This document shows, piece by piece, positions 13,180-14,506 of a DNA stretch of 14,506 nt; the stretch's first letter is position 1, and every line of letters starts with the position of its first letter. The notes under the pieces are model-generated. The model was given only the letters and a program-made list of their open reading frames with translations. It was not told the origin of the DNA and made no database searches. This stretch comes from Candidatus Gastranaerophilales bacterium (GTDB lineage Bacteria > Cyanobacteriota > Vampirovibrionia > Gastranaerophilales > Gastranaerophilaceae). The position numbers and the translations under genes are program-made. The stretch lies in the NCBI GenBank assembly GCA_944326625.1, contig CALVER010000019.1, positions 1-14,506 of the forward strand, given 5' to 3'.

Positions 13180-13530
13180 ATGAGAGTAAAACGTGGTAAT
13201 GTTAGTCGTTTAAGACACAAAAAAATATTAAAACTTGCTAAAGGCTTTAAAGGCGCAAGAAGCAGAATTTTCAAAGTAGCAAATACAGCTGTTATGAAAG
13301 CGCTTAAATACGCATACAGAGATCGCCGTACTACAAAACGTAATATGAGACGCCTCTGGATTGTTAGAATTAACGCGGCTGTAAGAGAACGCGGCATGAG
13401 CTATTCAAGATTTTTGAATGCCTGCAAAAAAGCTAATATAGTTGTTAACAGAAAAATGCTTGCTGAATTGGCAGTTAACGACAAAGAAGCTTTTGATGTA
13501 GTGTTTGAAGCTGCAAAAGCTGCAAAATAA
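13180..13530 (+). CDS. rplT: 50S ribosomal protein L20
   Basis: A 116-aa primary rRNA-binding protein needed early in 50S assembly and, in studied bacteria, the autoregulator of its own operon through the leader RNA. It begins MRVKRGNVSRLRHKKILKLAKGFKG-like with the RNA-binding basic extension, followed by ALKYAYRDRRTTKRNMRRLWI and the C-terminal globular domain INAAVRERGMSYSRF, all diagnostic. Length is normal. AGGAG lies 7 nt before the ATG at 13180, right after rpmI. A strong terminator follows (13544-13576). Confidence 0.98.
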   Translation: MRVKRGNVSRLRHKKILKLAKGFKGARSRIFKVANTAVMKALKYAYRDRRTTKRNMRRLWIVRINAAVRERGMSYSRFLNACKKANIVVNRKMLAELAVNDKEAFDVVFEAAKAAK

Positions 13531-13543
13531 TTTATTTAAAGCT

Positions 13544-13576
13544 AAAAAAAGAACCCTCAGATGAGGGTTCTTTTTT
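13544..13576. terminator. Bidirectional terminator between rplT and the right pseudopilin
   Basis: GAACCCTC (13551-13558), loop AGAT, GAGGGTTC (13563-13570), flanked by seven As on the left and six Ts on the right, so it can act for both convergent genes. The stop codon of the leftward pseudopilin (13575-13577) lies within its T tract. Confidence 0.92.
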
Positions 13577-14444
13577 ATTTCAAATAACCGTCAGGGAATT
13601 TCCAGCCGTTCAGTTTAATAACAGCTCCGCACACATAACCGAAATCTTCACTGCTGCAAGCCACAGGTACAGTATTTTGAGATACAAGATTATCTATAAT
13701 TCTTGTACCCGGCTCCATTAATTCTTCGAGTGAAAGCCCGCTATCCTCGCCATATAACTTTAGACCTCCACCTATATTAAATGATTTACCGGATACAAAA
13801 TTACTGTCATCATCTAAATGCCCAGAAACATCTACCCTGTTATTGGGAGAAAAATACATCACGAATATATCTTTTCCAAAAGTATTAGGCTTATTAAAAC
13901 CATTTAAATCAACATACAACCAAACATGAGGGTACCATTTATCAATCTTTGCCACACCCCATGTCAAAACTTGTGTTCCGTCAGGCAAAACAAACGCTAT
14001 ATGATTTGCAGCACTTCCGAGTTGAGAATAAGCATTCCAATTATAACCGTTCGCGGCATAAGTATTCTCCGGAAAACATTCCTTTGTTGCAGGAATACAT
14101 TTTTTGCTTACTTTTAAATGCGGAAAAATATATTTATTATAAAATTTTTCAGTAGTTTCATCGGTTTCTTCTTCTCGCATCCAAGACCACATTGAATAAT
14201 CACCATATTCAACTTTACCCATTTCAAACGCATTTTTTAATGTTGCATAAGTTTTTTGCAAACGGGATATTGTCTGCTTTTCCTGATAATTCGCGATGAG
14301 CGTCGGGATTGTCATGGCTGCTACCACCCCGATTATTGCAAGGGTGATTAAGACCTCCGCTAGGGTAAAGGCGATTTTCTTTTTAAAGTCGTTAAGACGA
14401 TAAGACGTTAGGACGTTAAGTTCTTTACCGTGAGCTTCGCTCAC
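13575..14444 (-). CDS. Type IV pilin-like pseudopilin with repeat-derived leader
   Basis: A 289-aa protein with class III signal: basic DFKKKI, A25, then FTLAEVLITLAIIGVVAAMT; prepilin peptidase should cut after A25, and E30 is the +5 Glu. A helical spine (NYQEKQTISRLQKTYATLKN) leads to a large domain with LYVDLNG-x(3)-PN-x(2)-G-x-DIF, shared in form with the pseudopilin at 11050, and scattered Cys (KKC, KECF, VACSS, YVCG). I chose GTG at 14444, with GGGAGG 9 nt upstream; TTG at 14474 is in frame but lacks a ribosome-binding site, and the frame stays open to the window edge, so the true start may lie beyond it. No other start exists before FKKK. The leader is encoded by the repeat also found at 120-247. 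The GTG start can pair into a hairpin (14430-14444). Confidence 0.85.
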   Translation of the reverse strand: MSEAHGKELNVLTSYRLNDFKKKIAFTLAEVLITLAIIGVVAAMTIPTLIANYQEKQTISRLQKTYATLKNAFEMGKVEYGDYSMWSWMREEETDETTEKFYNKYIFPHLKVSKKCIPATKECFPENTYAANGYNWNAYSQLGSAANHIAFVLPDGTQVLTWGVAKIDKWYPHVWLYVDLNGFNKPNTFGKDIFVMYFSPNNRVDVSGHLDDDSNFVSGKSFNIGGGLKLYGEDSGLSLEELMEPGTRIIDNLVSQNTVPVACSSEDFGYVCGAVIKLNGWKFPDGYLK

Positions 14445-14506
14445 TAATTTTTCCCTCCCGCCCTTGAGGAACAAAGGGAGCCATCGAGGTACGAGTTGTG
14501 CGACCC
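14379..14506 (-). repeat. Leader repeat, copy 2
   Basis: Aligns without gaps to 120-247 with 6 mismatches by eye and runs to the window edge, so its far end is not seen. Same orientation and same position relative to a pseudopilin gene as copy 1. The translated frame, VAQLVPRWLPLFLKGGREK followed by VSEA, is kept in both copies. Confidence 0.85.
14390..14421. repeat. Four degenerate 8-bp tandem units, copy 2
   Basis: Identical to 131-162: CGTTAAGA, CGATAAGA, CGTTAGGA, CGTTAAGT on the plus strand. It encodes leader residues about 9-18 of the right pseudopilin. Confidence 0.8.

Noticed and set aside
12999..13397. 132-codon minus-strand ORF across rpmI and rplT
   Set aside because: Antisense shadow of two ribosomal protein genes; composition reflects the opposite strand.
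14445..14474. TTG at 14474 as the start of the right pseudopilin
   Set aside because: No ribosome-binding site precedes it, while GGGAGG is well placed for the GTG at 14444; a start beyond the window edge remains possible.
1..14506. CRISPR arrays, tRNA/rRNA genes, transposases or integrases
   Set aside because: No regular spacer-repeat array, cloverleaf or rRNA sequence, and no transposase or integrase motifs were seen on either strand.

Overview
The window is about 14.5 kb of low-GC bacterial DNA. Three class III (type IV pilin-like) signal peptides share the near-invariant stretch FTLAEVLITLAIIGVVAAMT. Two of the pseudopilins also share a D-(V/L)-N-G-x(3)-P-N-x(2)-G-x-D-I-F motif. Kdo-pathway genes point to a Gram-negative envelope. 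Together these features suggest an uncultured gut lineage of non-photosynthetic cyanobacterial relatives (Candidatus Gastranaerophilales/Melainabacteria). This assignment is inference from gene style; no taxonomic search was run.

Layout, left to right. Bases 1-185 hold the 5' end of a leftward pseudopilin gene. Bases 186-587 are a repeat-built stretch with a 9-G tract, short palindromes and 8-bp degenerate tandem arrays. Leftward housekeeping genes follow: trpS (with a four-Cys [4Fe-4S] motif), a 96-aa protein of unknown function, and panD. Next is a leftward, translationally coupled three-gene cluster (7804 to 2549): two multi-membrane-segment proteins of unknown function and a GlgE-like GH13 enzyme. 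A tight leftward cluster kdsD-kdsC-queD-uppP (10643 to 7898) covers Kdo synthesis, a 6-pyruvoyl-tetrahydropterin-synthase family enzyme and undecaprenyl-pyrophosphate recycling. A small rightward STAS-like gene converges on a second pseudopilin. Divergent from that pseudopilin is a rightward XRE regulator with paired TACGTA operators, followed by a HepT/MntA-type HEPN-nucleotidyltransferase pair under a consensus promoter. Rightward rpmI-rplT lies behind a leader with an attenuator-like hairpin. A third leftward pseudopilin ends the window.

The most unusual feature is at the two ends. The first and third pseudopilins are preceded by the same repeat (about 128 bp, 6 mismatches by eye). In both, the repeat supplies the Shine-Dalgarno sequence, the GTG start and a 24-residue leader that includes an 8-bp tandem array, and it stays in frame with the pilin. 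The repeat is much better conserved than the adjacent pilin codons. On the left, the pilin frame stays open through the whole repeat region to a G9 tract, which lies inside a 15-codon ORF with an ideal Shine-Dalgarno just after trpS. One extra G would fuse that ORF to the pseudopilin, so this is a candidate phase-variable leader. The second candidate new system is the coupled operon of two apparently paralogous membrane proteins with a GlgE-like enzyme.
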